A stretch of DNA of 64,000 nt from Vibrio bathopelagicus. Its GTDB lineage: Bacteria; Pseudomonadota; Gammaproteobacteria; Enterobacterales; Vibrionaceae. A program made the translations under genes and the position numbers. Below, piece by piece: positions 17,982-27,518 of this stretch; within the stretch, counting starts at the first letter, position 1, and every line of letters starts with the position of its first letter. The DNA lies in contig NZ_CP062501.1 in NCBI RefSeq assembly GCF_014879975.1, positions 1,178,001-1,242,000 of the forward strand, in the 5' to 3' direction. Under the pieces are notes generated by a model. The model searched no databases. It was not told the origin of the DNA and was given only the letters and a program-made list of their open reading frames with translations.

Positions 17982-19427
17982 CTACCACTTTTTCATGAAG
18001 CGGCCAACGAGGCTTGGATGATACGACCAACAGTGATCAAACATGGTCATAAGTTGAGGGTTACCATACTTAGAAAGACTAACTGCATGGAAACGGTTTT
18101 TATGCGTTTTAAGTTTCTCGACTTGAGCAATCATTTCATCAGACTGTTTTGGTGCGATAAAGTCAGAAAGCACGATCAAATCGGCGTTCTTGTACTTGTC
18201 GCCCATCATCAAATCAATCGACTTCATTAGGACTGGCTCAAGATCTGTCCCGCCGTGGAATGAGTAGCTTAGGAAGTCACTGGCTTCACGTAGGCCGTCT
18301 TGTCGAGTCAATTCATAAGTAATGTGTTCTGAAGAGAACAAAATCACATAACAGTCGCGCTCTTCAGCCAAGGCGATTTGCATCAAGGCATAAGCCATCG
18401 CTTTTGCTGACTGTTCTGGGAAACCACTCATTGAACCCGACGCATCCACACAAACAATAAATGGACCTTTTTCAATGTCCACCGATTTGCTGTCTGGTTT
18501 TTGAGCTTTGACTTTACGTAGCGTACGAGATTTACCTTGTGAGCGATAGCTAAGCAAACGCTTGTCGGCCAAGTGTTTGTAGAAGATAACCTCAAGCTCA
18601 GGGTACGCTAAGAACATGGTCTCGTTCGGCAGCATCTTATTGAGGTCATCACTTTCATGAATCCCAACAATATCATCAACCGCCTCATCGCTCTTCTCTT
18701 CAACCATCTGCAGTTCTTCTACAGGGGCTTTGTGCAGAGAAGGATCATCTTCTAAGCCAGCCATACGACCTAGTTTCTCAGCGATCTCTTGAAGGCCTTT
18801 GTGCTTGCTCAGGAATTCAGCATGGCGCTTCATTACCGTTAAGTCGGTTTTACTCAACTTAGCCGAAGCCATGTCCCACAAGCGCCCTACACTGCCTTCA
18901 TCACCCGACTCCGTCACTTTATCCATGTTTTTCATGGTTTCCATGCGCTGATAAAGATCGGCTAAGACTTTTTCTTTGCTTGTTTCAAGTTCGGTTACTT
19001 GAGCTTGTTTGATCGCTTCTGATAGTGATTGATACCATTGGTCGCAAAAGTAGTGTGGAAACATCGCGTTATAAACGCCTTTGTTGTTTTCCATTAAACG
19101 TCTTGCTTGTAGGTAGAACGCAGAGTGCCACTCCAATTTTTTGATGACACTGTCAATCTCATCAAAAAACTGGGGTTCATCCCAGTAGATAACTTCTTGG
19201 TACAGTGCAATTTCTTCTTGGAATCGGTCTGTTTCACACACCTTCGTGACACGTTTTTTCACTTTACCGCGCCACTTAACCAAGTGGTTTTTAACCGACG
19301 TTTTTACGCCCTTGTTCTCAGCAGCCATCATGACTTGAGAACGAGCGATGAGATCATTCATCGCTGTATCAATAATTCCTGAATCAGCCACCATCAAAGC
19401 GAGGTTTAAGCCGTCTGCTCCTAACAT
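17982..19427 (-). CDS. viaA: ViaA, VWA-domain partner of RavA
   Basis: A 481-residue cytoplasmic protein with an N-terminal helical region and a C-terminal von Willebrand A domain. The MIDAS motif D-x-S-x-S is visible in VCVDASGSMSGF, with the Thr of FHGGTDLEP and the Asp of VLSDFIAP completing metal binding. The length matches E. coli ViaA (483 aa). It lies 11 bp after ravA on the same strand with GGGAG upstream of the ATG. RavA-ViaA is a MoxR-type chaperone pair linked in E. coli to Fe-S and respiratory proteins and to aminoglycoside sensitivity. Confidence 0.9.
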   Translation of the reverse strand: MLGADGLNLALMVADSGIIDTAMNDLIARSQVMMAAENKGVKTSVKNHLVKWRGKVKKRVTKVCETDRFQEEIALYQEVIYWDEPQFFDEIDSVIKKLEWHSAFYLQARRLMENNKGVYNAMFPHYFCDQWYQSLSEAIKQAQVTELETSKEKVLADLYQRMETMKNMDKVTESGDEGSVGRLWDMASAKLSKTDLTVMKRHAEFLSKHKGLQEIAEKLGRMAGLEDDPSLHKAPVEELQMVEEKSDEAVDDIVGIHESDDLNKMLPNETMFLAYPELEVIFYKHLADKRLLSYRSQGKSRTLRKVKAQKPDSKSVDIEKGPFIVCVDASGSMSGFPEQSAKAMAYALMQIALAEERDCYVILFSSEHITYELTRQDGLREASDFLSYSFHGGTDLEPVLMKSIDLMMGDKYKNADLIVLSDFIAPKQSDEMIAQVEKLKTHKNRFHAVSLSKYGNPQLMTMFDHCWSYHPSLVGRFMKKW

Positions 19428-19438
19428 ATGCTCTCCCC

Positions 19439-21094
19439 TTACTCGAAGTACTGACTCATGAACTTAATGCGCTGCGCGATCTTGCTGCTCTTCACTTTCG
19501 TGGTTTCAAGATCTTGTGTTACAGCCTGCAAACTTGCTTCCATCGCCTTTGGTAAATCAGGATCAATGTAGTTATGAGGCAACGCATCATGGAATTCAGT
19601 ACGAACTCTTTTTAACTTGAATTCCGCTTCGGTCAACTGCTCTAAGGCTCTCTCAGCACCACTCAACCATTTGTTATACAATTCTTGGTCTAAGCCATCC
19701 GTAGTCACCACACTCACCAATACAGAGCGATTCGCGATATCTTTAATCACTAATTGGTTCGATGCGTCCAAATCCAGCTTTAAACGACATAGGTTTTTGT
19801 TTTCGTTTACGTAACCGTAAATATCACCGTGGCCTTCTTTAAGCGCTCGGTCAAAATCGTCTTTGGCTACGTATACCCAACGGCTATCGCCTTTCTCAGA
19901 TTCAGAAACCGACATATTGCTTTGCAACATAACCAGTTTAACTAGATTGTATGCACTGCCCACGCTGTACATTTTCGCGTTCTTGATATCATTTTGGTAA
20001 ACGTCTTTACGCAACAAGCCACTGGTTGATTCCATAGAGAGCGAAACAGATAGCGTCGATTCAACATCTTCTTGAATCTCTTCGAGTTCTTCACGTGACA
20101 TTTCGATTTGGGATTTCGACTCTTGCTGATCAAACGCTCGGTTTAATGCAAAGTCTTTGACGACACTACGAACCACATCGCGTGATTCTGGGCTGTGCCA
20201 TAGGCAATCTTGCAGAAGCATAATATCCAACGGATTCACGCTATCACGGCCACTGAAGAATGCACTCGCTTTCAAAAGCTTAACCGCTTTCTTCCAGCGT
20301 CTGTCTGATACATACAATTCAGACTCAGCTGATGAACCCTGATTCTTAACCGTCTCTTCCAGCATAGTTTTGAGTTCAAATAACTTGTTAAACGAGTTAT
20401 CCGTCAATTCGAGCTTATCGAGTTCTTTTTGCCATTGATGGTATTCAATATCAGTGATCGCCAAGCCTTTAGGGATCACCGCTTCTTGAGATGTGCCTGT
20501 CGTCAGCATTGATTTGAAGTTTTGTTTGTTCTGAATACGGTTTACAAACACGCGAACCAACATACGGTCATAAAGTGCTTCTAAGCCGCTGTCTTCGTCT
20601 GGAAGTTCGTTAGATGCTGAAACCAATAGACGCATAGGAACACGTTCTATGTCCGCGCCATTTTTAAATGTCTTTTCATTCACTACAGTCAGCAGCGTAT
20701 TCAAGATTGCGGGACCTGCTTTCCAGATCTCATCAAGGAATACGACTTGCGCTGTTGGCAGGTAGCCCTCAGTCAGTCTTACATAACGACCGTTGTCTTT
20801 TAATTCTTGAATACTTAGCGGACCGAACACTTCTTCTGGAGTGGAGAAGCGAGTCATCAAATATTCGAAATAGCTGCTGTTGTCAAAAGCCTGAATGAGG
20901 CGTTTAGCGATAAGGCTCTTTGCAATACCCGGAGGGCCTAATAGGAACACACTTTCACCGGCAAGAGCCGCCAGTAAACAAAGCTTGATGGTGTCTTCTC
21001 TTTCGTAAACGCCATCTGAGAGAGCATGCGCTAATTTGTTGATTCTTTCAGAGAGTAGCGCCTTGTCAGCATGTGAGGAAATAGAGGGGGTCAT
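19439..21094 (-). CDS. ravA: RavA, MoxR-family AAA+ ATPase
   Basis: A 551-residue AAA+ ATPase. Walker A is GPPGIAKS, Walker [10 protein letters not shown], sensor 1 LVSASNELP, arginine finger region LYDRMLVR. The C-terminal half contains the extended discontinuous domain typical of RavA. The ATG is preceded by GGAG at 6 nt. Co-encoded with viaA, it should act as a hexameric chaperone-like ATPase in the cytoplasm. I see no acid-inducible lysine decarboxylase gene nearby. Confidence 0.9.
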   Translation of the reverse strand: MTPSISSHADKALLSERINKLAHALSDGVYEREDTIKLCLLAALAGESVFLLGPPGIAKSLIAKRLIQAFDNSSYFEYLMTRFSTPEEVFGPLSIQELKDNGRYVRLTEGYLPTAQVVFLDEIWKAGPAILNTLLTVVNEKTFKNGADIERVPMRLLVSASNELPDEDSGLEALYDRMLVRVFVNRIQNKQNFKSMLTTGTSQEAVIPKGLAITDIEYHQWQKELDKLELTDNSFNKLFELKTMLEETVKNQGSSAESELYVSDRRWKKAVKLLKASAFFSGRDSVNPLDIMLLQDCLWHSPESRDVVRSVVKDFALNRAFDQQESKSQIEMSREELEEIQEDVESTLSVSLSMESTSGLLRKDVYQNDIKNAKMYSVGSAYNLVKLVMLQSNMSVSESEKGDSRWVYVAKDDFDRALKEGHGDIYGYVNENKNLCRLKLDLDASNQLVIKDIANRSVLVSVVTTDGLDQELYNKWLSGAERALEQLTEAEFKLKRVRTEFHDALPHNYIDPDLPKAMEASLQAVTQDLETTKVKSSKIAQRIKFMSQYFE

Positions 21095-21382
21095 GCGTTA
21101 CTCCGAAAATCTATGAACAGTTGAGAGTGTAGATATGTTTTTATACATTTGTTAGCACTTTGTTACAAGTGTATTTTATTATTGAGTTGCCTTTATATCA
21201 GATGGTTACGACTGTAATTTTGGCGTAATCATAGATTCCAAATTTGAGAGTAACATCACGAACGGTGTGAAACGAAGCCTATCACTAAATCGAATTTTTC
21301 TTTTATTTTCGACACCATAGACGTTATGGTGGTGCACGTCTTCAGTTATACGACAAATTGGCAAGGAATGTGGCCAGATTGC

Positions 21383-21898
21383 ATGAATAAAGTTATCCAT
21401 CAATGGAAAAGTATCTCTCTCGTAGAAGAGAGCGTGACACTCCCTACGAATGTCGTAGTAAAACACACAACAATACACCACCCTGGCGCGGCCGTTATTC
21501 TTCCTATTACTGCGTCTGGAAAAATTATCCTTATTAACCAGTTTCGACCTTCTCTTAAAAAATGGCTTTTAGAATTACCGGCTGGCACGATGGAAATTGA
21601 TGAGACACCTCTTCAATGTGCTCAGCGAGAGTTGGAAGAAGAAACAGGTTACAGTGCAACTTCTTTTCAGAGTTTAGGGCAAGTCACGCCTTTGGCGGGT
21701 TTCTGTGATGAGATACAGCATCTGTTCGTCGCAAAAGAGCTTAGCCTCACTACCCGCTTTGAATGTGATGAAGATGAAGTCATAGAAGTGATCGAACTGA
21801 GCTTAGATGAACTGCACGACAAAATACGACACGATCAAATTACCGATACCAAAACTATCGCTTGTTTAAGTAAAGCCCAACTATGTGGCTATCTATAG
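21383..21898 (+). CDS. Nudix hydrolase (ADP-sugar pyrophosphatase type)
   Basis: A 171-residue enzyme with a full Nudix box, G-x5-E-x7-REL-x-EE-x-G (from GTMEIDET to RELEEETGY). Upstream IILINQFRPSLKKWLLELPAG is the form seen in ADP-ribose/ADP-sugar pyrophosphatases. I place the start at ATG 21383 (MNKVIHQWKS), since homologues begin near WKSISLVEE; an upstream ATG at 21368 or the longest frame from 21326 cannot be excluded. Hydrolysis of a nucleoside diphosphate linked to a sugar is expected; the substrate is unproven. Confidence 0.82.
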   Translation: MNKVIHQWKSISLVEESVTLPTNVVVKHTTIHHPGAAVILPITASGKIILINQFRPSLKKWLLELPAGTMEIDETPLQCAQRELEEETGYSATSFQSLGQVTPLAGFCDEIQHLFVAKELSLTTRFECDEDEVIEVIELSLDELHDKIRHDQITDTKTIACLSKAQLCGYL

Positions 21899-21937
21899 CC
21901 AAGTATATGACTACCTAAAGTACTCTAGGAGAGAAAC

Positions 21938-22942
21938 ATGGACTTTCGTTCTGATACCGTTACTAAACCCTCACAAGCTATGCGTGATGCAATGGCAAAC
22001 GCAGAAGTCGGTGATGATGTTTATGGCGATGACCCAACCGTAAACGAACTAGAGCAATGGGCAGCGAATGAGACTGGCTTTGAAGCCGCTATGTTCACGT
22101 CTTCTGGCACACAAGCTAACCTACTTGGTTTAATGGCGCACTGTGAGCGTGGTGACGAATACCTTTGTGGTCAACAAGCGCACAACTACAAGTACGAAGC
22201 TGGAGGCGCGGCTGTGCTTGGTTCGATTCAACCTCAGCCAATAGAAAACAACCCAGACGGCACATTGGACTTTAAAAAGCTTGCCGCTGCAATTAAGCCA
22301 GACGACAGCCACTTCGCTCGCACGAAGCTTCTGAGCTTAGAAAACACCATTAATGGTAAAGTGCTGCCAATGTCATACTTGGCAGAAGCTCGTGAGTTTG
22401 TAAACCAACACGGCCTACAAATGCACCTCGACGGCGCGCGTGTCTATAACGCTGCCGCTGCACTGGATGTCCATATTAAAGAAATCGCACAGCACTTTGA
22501 CTCTATGACGATTTGTCTATCAAAAGGTCTAGGTGCTCCGATTGGCTCATTGCTGCTTGGAAGCAAAGAGTACATAGCCAAAGCACGTCGCTTACGTAAA
22601 ATGGTCGGTGGCGGTATGCGTCAAGCGGGCATCCTTGCTGCTGCAGGTAAAATGGCACTGACAGAGAACGTTGCTCAACTTAAAGCTGACCACGAGAACG
22701 CAAAAAACCTAGCGATTGGCCTAAGCAAGCTCGAGGGATTCTCGGTTAACCCTGATTTCATTCAAACGAACATCGTATTTGCTAAGTTAGATGAGTCTGT
22801 TGATATCAACCGCATCGCACGGGAGCTAGCTGAACAAGGTATTACTATGTCACCGGGCAACCCAGTGCGCTTTGTGACTCACCGTGACATTAGCGCAGAA
22901 GATATCTCTCGATTTTTAATTGAGTTAGATAGAGTGCTTTAA
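21938..22942 (+). CDS. ltaE: Low-specificity L-threonine aldolase
   Basis: A 334-residue fold-type I PLP enzyme that cleaves L-threonine and L-allo-threonine to glycine and acetaldehyde. The start MDFRSDTVTKPS is diagnostic, MHLDGARVYNAA contains the PLP-ring Asp and its neighbours, and the Schiff-base Lys lies in CLSKGLGAPIGS. AGGAGAG precedes the ATG. A strong terminator follows. Full length for the family. Confidence 0.93.
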   Translation: MDFRSDTVTKPSQAMRDAMANAEVGDDVYGDDPTVNELEQWAANETGFEAAMFTSSGTQANLLGLMAHCERGDEYLCGQQAHNYKYEAGGAAVLGSIQPQPIENNPDGTLDFKKLAAAIKPDDSHFARTKLLSLENTINGKVLPMSYLAEAREFVNQHGLQMHLDGARVYNAAAALDVHIKEIAQHFDSMTICLSKGLGAPIGSLLLGSKEYIAKARRLRKMVGGGMRQAGILAAAGKMALTENVAQLKADHENAKNLAIGLSKLEGFSVNPDFIQTNIVFAKLDESVDINRIARELAEQGITMSPGNPVRFVTHRDISAEDISRFLIELDRVL

Positions 22943-22980
22943 CTCTGAACAAAACACCCGCTGATAGCAATTAATACTTG

Positions 22981-23008
22981 AGCTTCCCCTAAGGGGAAGC
23001 TTTATACT
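22981..23008 (+). terminator. Terminator of ltaE
   Basis: Perfect 9-bp stem AGCTTCCCC/GGGGAAGCT with a 3-nt loop, followed by TTATACTTTTGTTTT, 38 bp after the ltaE stop. Confidence 0.82.
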
Positions 23009-23031
23009 TTTGTTTTCACAGGAGTATATAC

Positions 23032-23349
23032 GTGTACAACAAGTCCATAATCTTACTAACTGCTTCCCTCTCTTTTACACTTCACGCAGACGACTTTGGT
23101 GATCCAGAACTTGGTAAACTGAAATCTCCGAGCTGTGTTTTTTGCCATTCAGTCGCTAGCGACAACACGAATCAAAACTATCCAGACCTTAAAGGGCAAG
23201 ATCCGCTCTATTTGTTCAACGCTATGAAAATGTATAAGAACGACCAACGTGAAGGTGCCTACGCTGACATGATGAAGGCTCAATTAAGTCGACTTTCCGA
23301 ACAAGATATAAAAGATATTGCGGCCTATTACGCGTCACTGTCCAAATAG
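23032..23349 (+). CDS. Small periplasmic c-type cytochrome
   Basis: A 105-residue protein with a Sec signal (start MYNKSIILLT, ending LHA) and one haem site, CVFCH. The C-terminal LSEQDIKDIAAYYASL helix and a Met in the MMKAQ segment fit class I cytochromes c of the cytochrome c553/c4 type. The start is GTG with AGGAG 8 nt before. Likely a soluble electron carrier; its partner is unknown. Confidence 0.82.
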   Translation: MYNKSIILLTASLSFTLHADDFGDPELGKLKSPSCVFCHSVASDNTNQNYPDLKGQDPLYLFNAMKMYKNDQREGAYADMMKAQLSRLSEQDIKDIAAYYASLSK

Positions 23350-23522
23350 CGAACTATCCCATATCGAGAGTGAATAAATAAAACCCATCCCCTTTTTGTT
23401 AATTACACCGCCCTCTACGTTCACTAGATAAATAAATTAGAGATATTTAATAGAGGAGCGTTATTTTTATTCATACCTATCTGCCGTTACTATGAATAAA
23501 TCAATTCCCTATAAACTTTTTC

Positions 23523-23873
23523 ATGGAAAAAAAACTTAACATTGGTAATGAAACTAGCTGGCTAAGTAACTACCCTAGCGATCAAAGAGTTTACCTTGCT
23601 GACGTTTACGTTAGCGTAATGCAAGAAGACTTAGAGCAACTAAGGGATACAAAGCCTAAGCGCGCAACCACCTTACAAGTCATGCACCGCATAAAGGGTG
23701 GCCTTTCTTCAATCGGACACTTCCCACTAGAGCAACTCATTAAAGTGGAAGAGAAGGAATTGAAAGCAGGAAATAACACTGTCGAACAAACAAATCTCAA
23801 TACTATTAAATTAATTTCACACAGTGTTCAATCAATTGAAGATTGGCTTAATACTAATAGCGTAGGAAATTAA
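23523..23873 (+). CDS. Histidine phosphotransfer (HPt) domain protein
   Basis: A 116-residue single HPt domain with the phospho-accepting His in MHRIKGGLSSIG, the standard H-x2-K-G motif. Such proteins pass phosphate between hybrid kinases and response regulators. The last residues of the hybrid kinase at 30641-34282 contain a similar LHRIKGALNAVG segment, so both may feed the response regulators in this island. No clear ribosome site precedes the ATG. Confidence 0.82.
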   Translation: MEKKLNIGNETSWLSNYPSDQRVYLADVYVSVMQEDLEQLRDTKPKRATTLQVMHRIKGGLSSIGHFPLEQLIKVEEKELKAGNNTVEQTNLNTIKLISHSVQSIEDWLNTNSVGN

Positions 23874-23970
23874 TCGAATCATTGTAGGATTTTTCTTGTT
23901 TTCACTCGGAGATACTTCTAGCTATTTCCGTTTTGTTACAATTAGCTAAATTTAGTCAACAGTTAAAATA

Positions 23971-24495
23971 ATGAATAACGATATAAAGAAATATACGGTA
24001 CTGGTTGCAGACGACTCTAGACTGGTTACAAGCAGTGTAACCACAATTTTGCGCCAAATAGGCTTTGAATCCATATCTTATGCATACAAACCTTTCGATG
24101 TTATTCATCAATGCCGCCAGAACTCGTTTGACATTATAATCCGTGACTACAACTTCCAAACCCAATTGACGGGCTACCAACTGCTGGAAGAACTCAAACA
24201 CGCTCGAATTTTAAAATCGACGACGGTTTTTATGTTCCTTACCGGTGAGAATGATTACAACGTCGTGCGATCTATCGTGGATTCAGATCCTGACGACTAC
24301 CTGCTTAAACCCTTTAATAAACAGTTCTTTATTAAACGAATATTTTCATCCTTAAATCGCAAAGTGGTCCTCGCGCCGATCTTTGAGAAGTTAACCGAAT
24401 TCGATTTTGCTGGTGTTGTGTGTAAGTGCGATGAGCTTCTGCCATTCCACCCTGAATACTCTAAGCTTATCCGAAAGTACACTCTGCCTTGCTGA
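23971..24495 (+). CDS. Response regulator receiver domain, N-terminal piece of a frameshifted receiver-TPR protein
   Basis: A 174-codon frame with a complete CheY-like receiver: acidic pocket VADDS, phospho-Asp in IIIRDYNF, Thr in FLTGEND and Lys in YLLKPFNK. It ends LIRKYTLPC, but the following frame reads VHSALLKSKQ: restoring one C in the AAGTACAC stretch near 24480 gives RKYHSALLKSKQ and joins it to the downstream frame. It is therefore probably the front part of a single ~540-residue receiver-TPR protein, interrupted by a one-base deletion or by a sequence error. Confidence 0.75.
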   Translation: MNNDIKKYTVLVADDSRLVTSSVTTILRQIGFESISYAYKPFDVIHQCRQNSFDIIIRDYNFQTQLTGYQLLEELKHARILKSTTVFMFLTGENDYNVVRSIVDSDPDDYLLKPFNKQFFIKRIFSSLNRKVVLAPIFEKLTEFDFAGVVCKCDELLPFHPEYSKLIRKYTLPC

Positions 24496-25589
24496 AAAGT
24501 AAGCAGTTTAATAAAGCTCAAGAAGAGTATAAAAGCTTACTCGAAGAAGATGACTTGGACTGGATTAAAACCGGCCTAGCGAGCACGCTCATTGAAACAG
24601 ACCAAGTAGATGAGGCCAAAGAAATCCTCAGCTTAGTAAAATCCAAAAAGAACAACCCATACTTTCACGATGAAATGTCGAACATATATTCGATTGAAGA
24701 AGACCTGCCCAACGCGATAGATCATTTGAAACAGTCAGCGATGTTACTTGATGCGGGCGCACATCGTGAGTTGGTGATTGCGAATTTATCTATCGCTGCA
24801 GGGGCTTATCAAGACGCTTTCACTTATATGAAAAGGTATTACGAAAAAAACATTAATACCTTTCGCGGTGTTTTTTTCACAAAGATTAATTACATGCGTA
24901 CTTTTCTTTACAAACAACCAATTGGAGGGTCAATAAACCTCTTTGAAAGGCAGCTTGCTTCATACAATTCGATTCTCAATGATATCGGTAAAACGCCAGA
25001 GCTTATTCTCCAGGATAAACTCATCTCTGCGCACATTAGATTGATCAAAGGTGACCTAAAAGCGGCAACACAGAGTATCAAACAAGCACTCAATTATACC
25101 TCTGAGTTTCATTTTTATGATTTCTACCACCTTTGCTTCCTATTGGAACAGTGCTCCTTTTTAAGCGAAACACCGACATTCGTAACAAGGTTGGAAGACA
25201 GCATCAATAAAGACCAACACCCGAGTATTATTCGTAGCCAAGTTCATATGCTCAATGGCTTTAAAGAACGCTTACAAACGTCGCAGCAAAAGTTAAGTAA
25301 TATCAGAAAAGAAATGATACTCATGAAATCGTCGGATCGTCTAACAAAAGACAAACAGCTCGATTACTATCTCGATATTCATAACCTTTTGCCGCATTCG
25401 AAAAAGACATGCTTGGCAATTATCAAGCTTTCAGCCTTGCTCAGCACTCCCTATGAAGGTAAACACGATATTCGTATCAAAATAAACAAGTGCAATGACG
25501 TATTGGTTAACTTGCATACTAAAGAAGAGTTAAACAGTATAAATTATAACCAAACACTGTATAAAGCACGAGGTCGAGCTACCTATTAG
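24489..25589 (+). CDS. TPR-type helical region, C-terminal piece of a frameshifted receiver-TPR protein
   Basis: A 366-codon frame beginning LLKSKQFNKAQEEYKSLL, with repeated helix pairs of TPR character (NKAQEEYKSLLEED, DEAKEILSLVK, PNAIDHLKQSAML, YQDAFTYMKRYYE). The only start is a TTG without ribosome site, overlapping the receiver frame by 7 nt. It has no independent signature of a gene start, so I read it as the second half of the receiver protein at 23971. Such receiver-TPR proteins occur in vibrios and Shewanella; their output is unclear. Confidence 0.7.
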   Translation: MLKSKQFNKAQEEYKSLLEEDDLDWIKTGLASTLIETDQVDEAKEILSLVKSKKNNPYFHDEMSNIYSIEEDLPNAIDHLKQSAMLLDAGAHRELVIANLSIAAGAYQDAFTYMKRYYEKNINTFRGVFFTKINYMRTFLYKQPIGGSINLFERQLASYNSILNDIGKTPELILQDKLISAHIRLIKGDLKAATQSIKQALNYTSEFHFYDFYHLCFLLEQCSFLSETPTFVTRLEDSINKDQHPSIIRSQVHMLNGFKERLQTSQQKLSNIRKEMILMKSSDRLTKDKQLDYYLDIHNLLPHSKKTCLAIIKLSALLSTPYEGKHDIRIKINKCNDVLVNLHTKEELNSINYNQTLYKARGRATY

Positions 25590-25761
25590 TCACGTTATCT
25601 TTAAGTAAGTAATAACGCGCATCCTTTGTAAACGCCTGATTTTCAGAATGTTAAAATGTCATTTTCACCCTAACCTCTATGTTTTTACATAGAATTATCG
25701 CTTATCACAATCTTAGAACTCAATGAGACAGGATGTCACATAGCAATAATTTAGGTGACTT

Positions 25762-26355
25762 ATGACAAATCAGAACGTTCTAATCATAGATGAACAACCT
25801 CTTTACCGAGAAGCACTTGCCGAGTTGATCATGGACTCGCTAAATGTTGAAGATCTCTATAAAACTACTGATACCGACAAGGTTCTGAAGCTGGTGAAAA
25901 GCCAGAGCATTGATCTGATTGTTCTCGATGTGACGCTAGCAAACAACGATGGTATGAACCTCGCGAAGATAATCAAAGCACACGGTTACGAAGGAAAGTT
26001 GCTGTTTGTCTCTTCTTTAGATAACTCAAGCTTGTCTGAGGCCGCTCTATCATTAGGTGCCAACGGTTTCCTGAGTAAAAGCGAAAGCCATGAATCAATT
26101 CGCTTCGCCCTATCCAGTATTATGAAGGGATACTCGTTGTTCAAATCTGATCAAAAGAAAAGCGGCAAAAGCACCAAGCTATCCAATAAAGAGGCGATCG
26201 TGTTCCAGTACTTGATTCAAGGACACTCCAACAAACTTATCTCAGAAAAGCTGTCTTTAAGTGCCAAAACGATCAGCACCTATAAAACACGCATCCTGAG
26301 CAAGTACAGAGCCAATTCAATTGTGGAACTGGTACAACTCACCGACAGTATTTAG
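25762..26355 (+). CDS. LuxR/NarL-family response regulator
   Basis: A 197-residue two-domain regulator. Receiver: IDEQPLY acidic pocket, phospho-Asp in LIVLDVTLA, Lys in GFLSKSES. Output: a LuxR-type helix-turn-helix at about 138-195 (LSNKEAIVFQYLIQGHSNKLISEKL, read in parts, then SAKTISTYKTRIL). AGGTGA precedes the ATG by 5 nt. It resembles the regulator at 28901-29488 in layout and is probably driven by the same phosphorelay. Targets unknown. Confidence 0.88.
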   Translation: MTNQNVLIIDEQPLYREALAELIMDSLNVEDLYKTTDTDKVLKLVKSQSIDLIVLDVTLANNDGMNLAKIIKAHGYEGKLLFVSSLDNSSLSEAALSLGANGFLSKSESHESIRFALSSIMKGYSLFKSDQKKSGKSTKLSNKEAIVFQYLIQGHSNKLISEKLSLSAKTISTYKTRILSKYRANSIVELVQLTDSI

Positions 26356-26443
26356 CGATGGTGTCTGTTGAATAACAGAGTGGCTGTGTCGACTGAATGC
26401 CTAAGCGTTCGGTTTACTGAGTGTTGTCTTACTCGAATATAGG

Positions 26444-27337
26444 CTATTTAGCTAGATTTAAGTTCTTCTCCACCACACCGATAATCAGTTGATGGAGTGC
26501 ATTGTGACGATGCGTTTGTTTGATGTATGCCGCTATTTTAGGACGGCCAGCTGAATAGAAAGACTCTGGCACTTCAATGAATTTGAAACCATCAATCGGT
26601 CGCCCAAAGTTCATCATTATCGTAGCGCTGTTGCGGCGCTTTAATAATCCAAGTAACAGGCCAATATCCCCTACAGTCACTTTCGAATCAATCTCGAATC
26701 CTTTCTTTTCTAGGATCATTCGTACAACTTGTTTCGAGCCTTTCCAACCTTTAAGTTCCAACAAAATAAAAGGCAATGATAAGGCTTCTTCTAGGGTATC
26801 AATCTCTATCTCTTCAGGAAGAACAAAACCGACAGGCAGTGAGCCAATCGGTTGTTGATAGATACTCTTTGGACAGTCTTCATTGAAGTGGTGCATATAC
26901 ACATCAACATTACCATCTAAGATACTTTCGATAGGCTTGTCGCTTGGACTCGCGATGTTGATGGAAGCATTGGGCAACAACTCGAAAAGGTCAGCTAATA
27001 TAGCTTCACCTAGGAAGTATTGGGCAACTTGAGGCATCGATATGGTGATAGTTCTATCGTAAGTTAAAGGATCAAAGGCGCTTGCTCCCATGCAAGATTC
27101 AAGGTTGTCTAACCCTGTTTGAATGGCTGGGAGCTGCTTTTTGAGAAAGTCCGTGCTCTCAAAGTGGTGAGCATGTCGAATAAACAACTCATCGCCAAGT
27201 TGCTCTCTAAGGCGAGCAAGGTACTTACTGATCGAAGCCTCGCTCTTGCCTAGAATCTTAGCTACTGGTTTCAGTTGTTGATGTTTATCCAACAACACCA
27301 AGATACGTAGAAGATTTAGATCTAAATCTTTATTCAC
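26444..27337 (-). CDS. LysR-family transcriptional regulator
   Basis: A 297-residue protein with an N-terminal winged helix-turn-helix (LNLLRILVLLDKHQQL, then AKILGKSEASISKYLARLR) and a periplasmic-binding-like effector domain. The GTG start has AAGGG 8 nt upstream. It stands alone between two signalling operons and is transcribed against the LuxR regulator. The ligand and targets cannot be told from the sequence. Confidence 0.87.
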   Translation of the reverse strand: MNKDLDLNLLRILVLLDKHQQLKPVAKILGKSEASISKYLARLREQLGDELFIRHAHHFESTDFLKKQLPAIQTGLDNLESCMGASAFDPLTYDRTITISMPQVAQYFLGEAILADLFELLPNASINIASPSDKPIESILDGNVDVYMHHFNEDCPKSIYQQPIGSLPVGFVLPEEIEIDTLEEALSLPFILLELKGWKGSKQVVRMILEKKGFEIDSKVTVGDIGLLLGLLKRRNSATIMMNFGRPIDGFKFIEVPESFYSAGRPKIAAYIKQTHRHNALHQLIIGVVEKNLNLAK

Positions 27338-27518
27338 AGCAATAACCCTTCATTGTCATTTCATAAACTTAGCAAACGTATACACGTTAATATTTAAGTT
27401 TAGTCAATACAAGAAAACGAGCCATTGCTGACGTTATCCTTTCCACCAGCCGCTAGATATGACTTTCATCTAACATATCGCCGCATAGAACCGCTCCGTT
27501 TGATGAACAATCGTTAAA

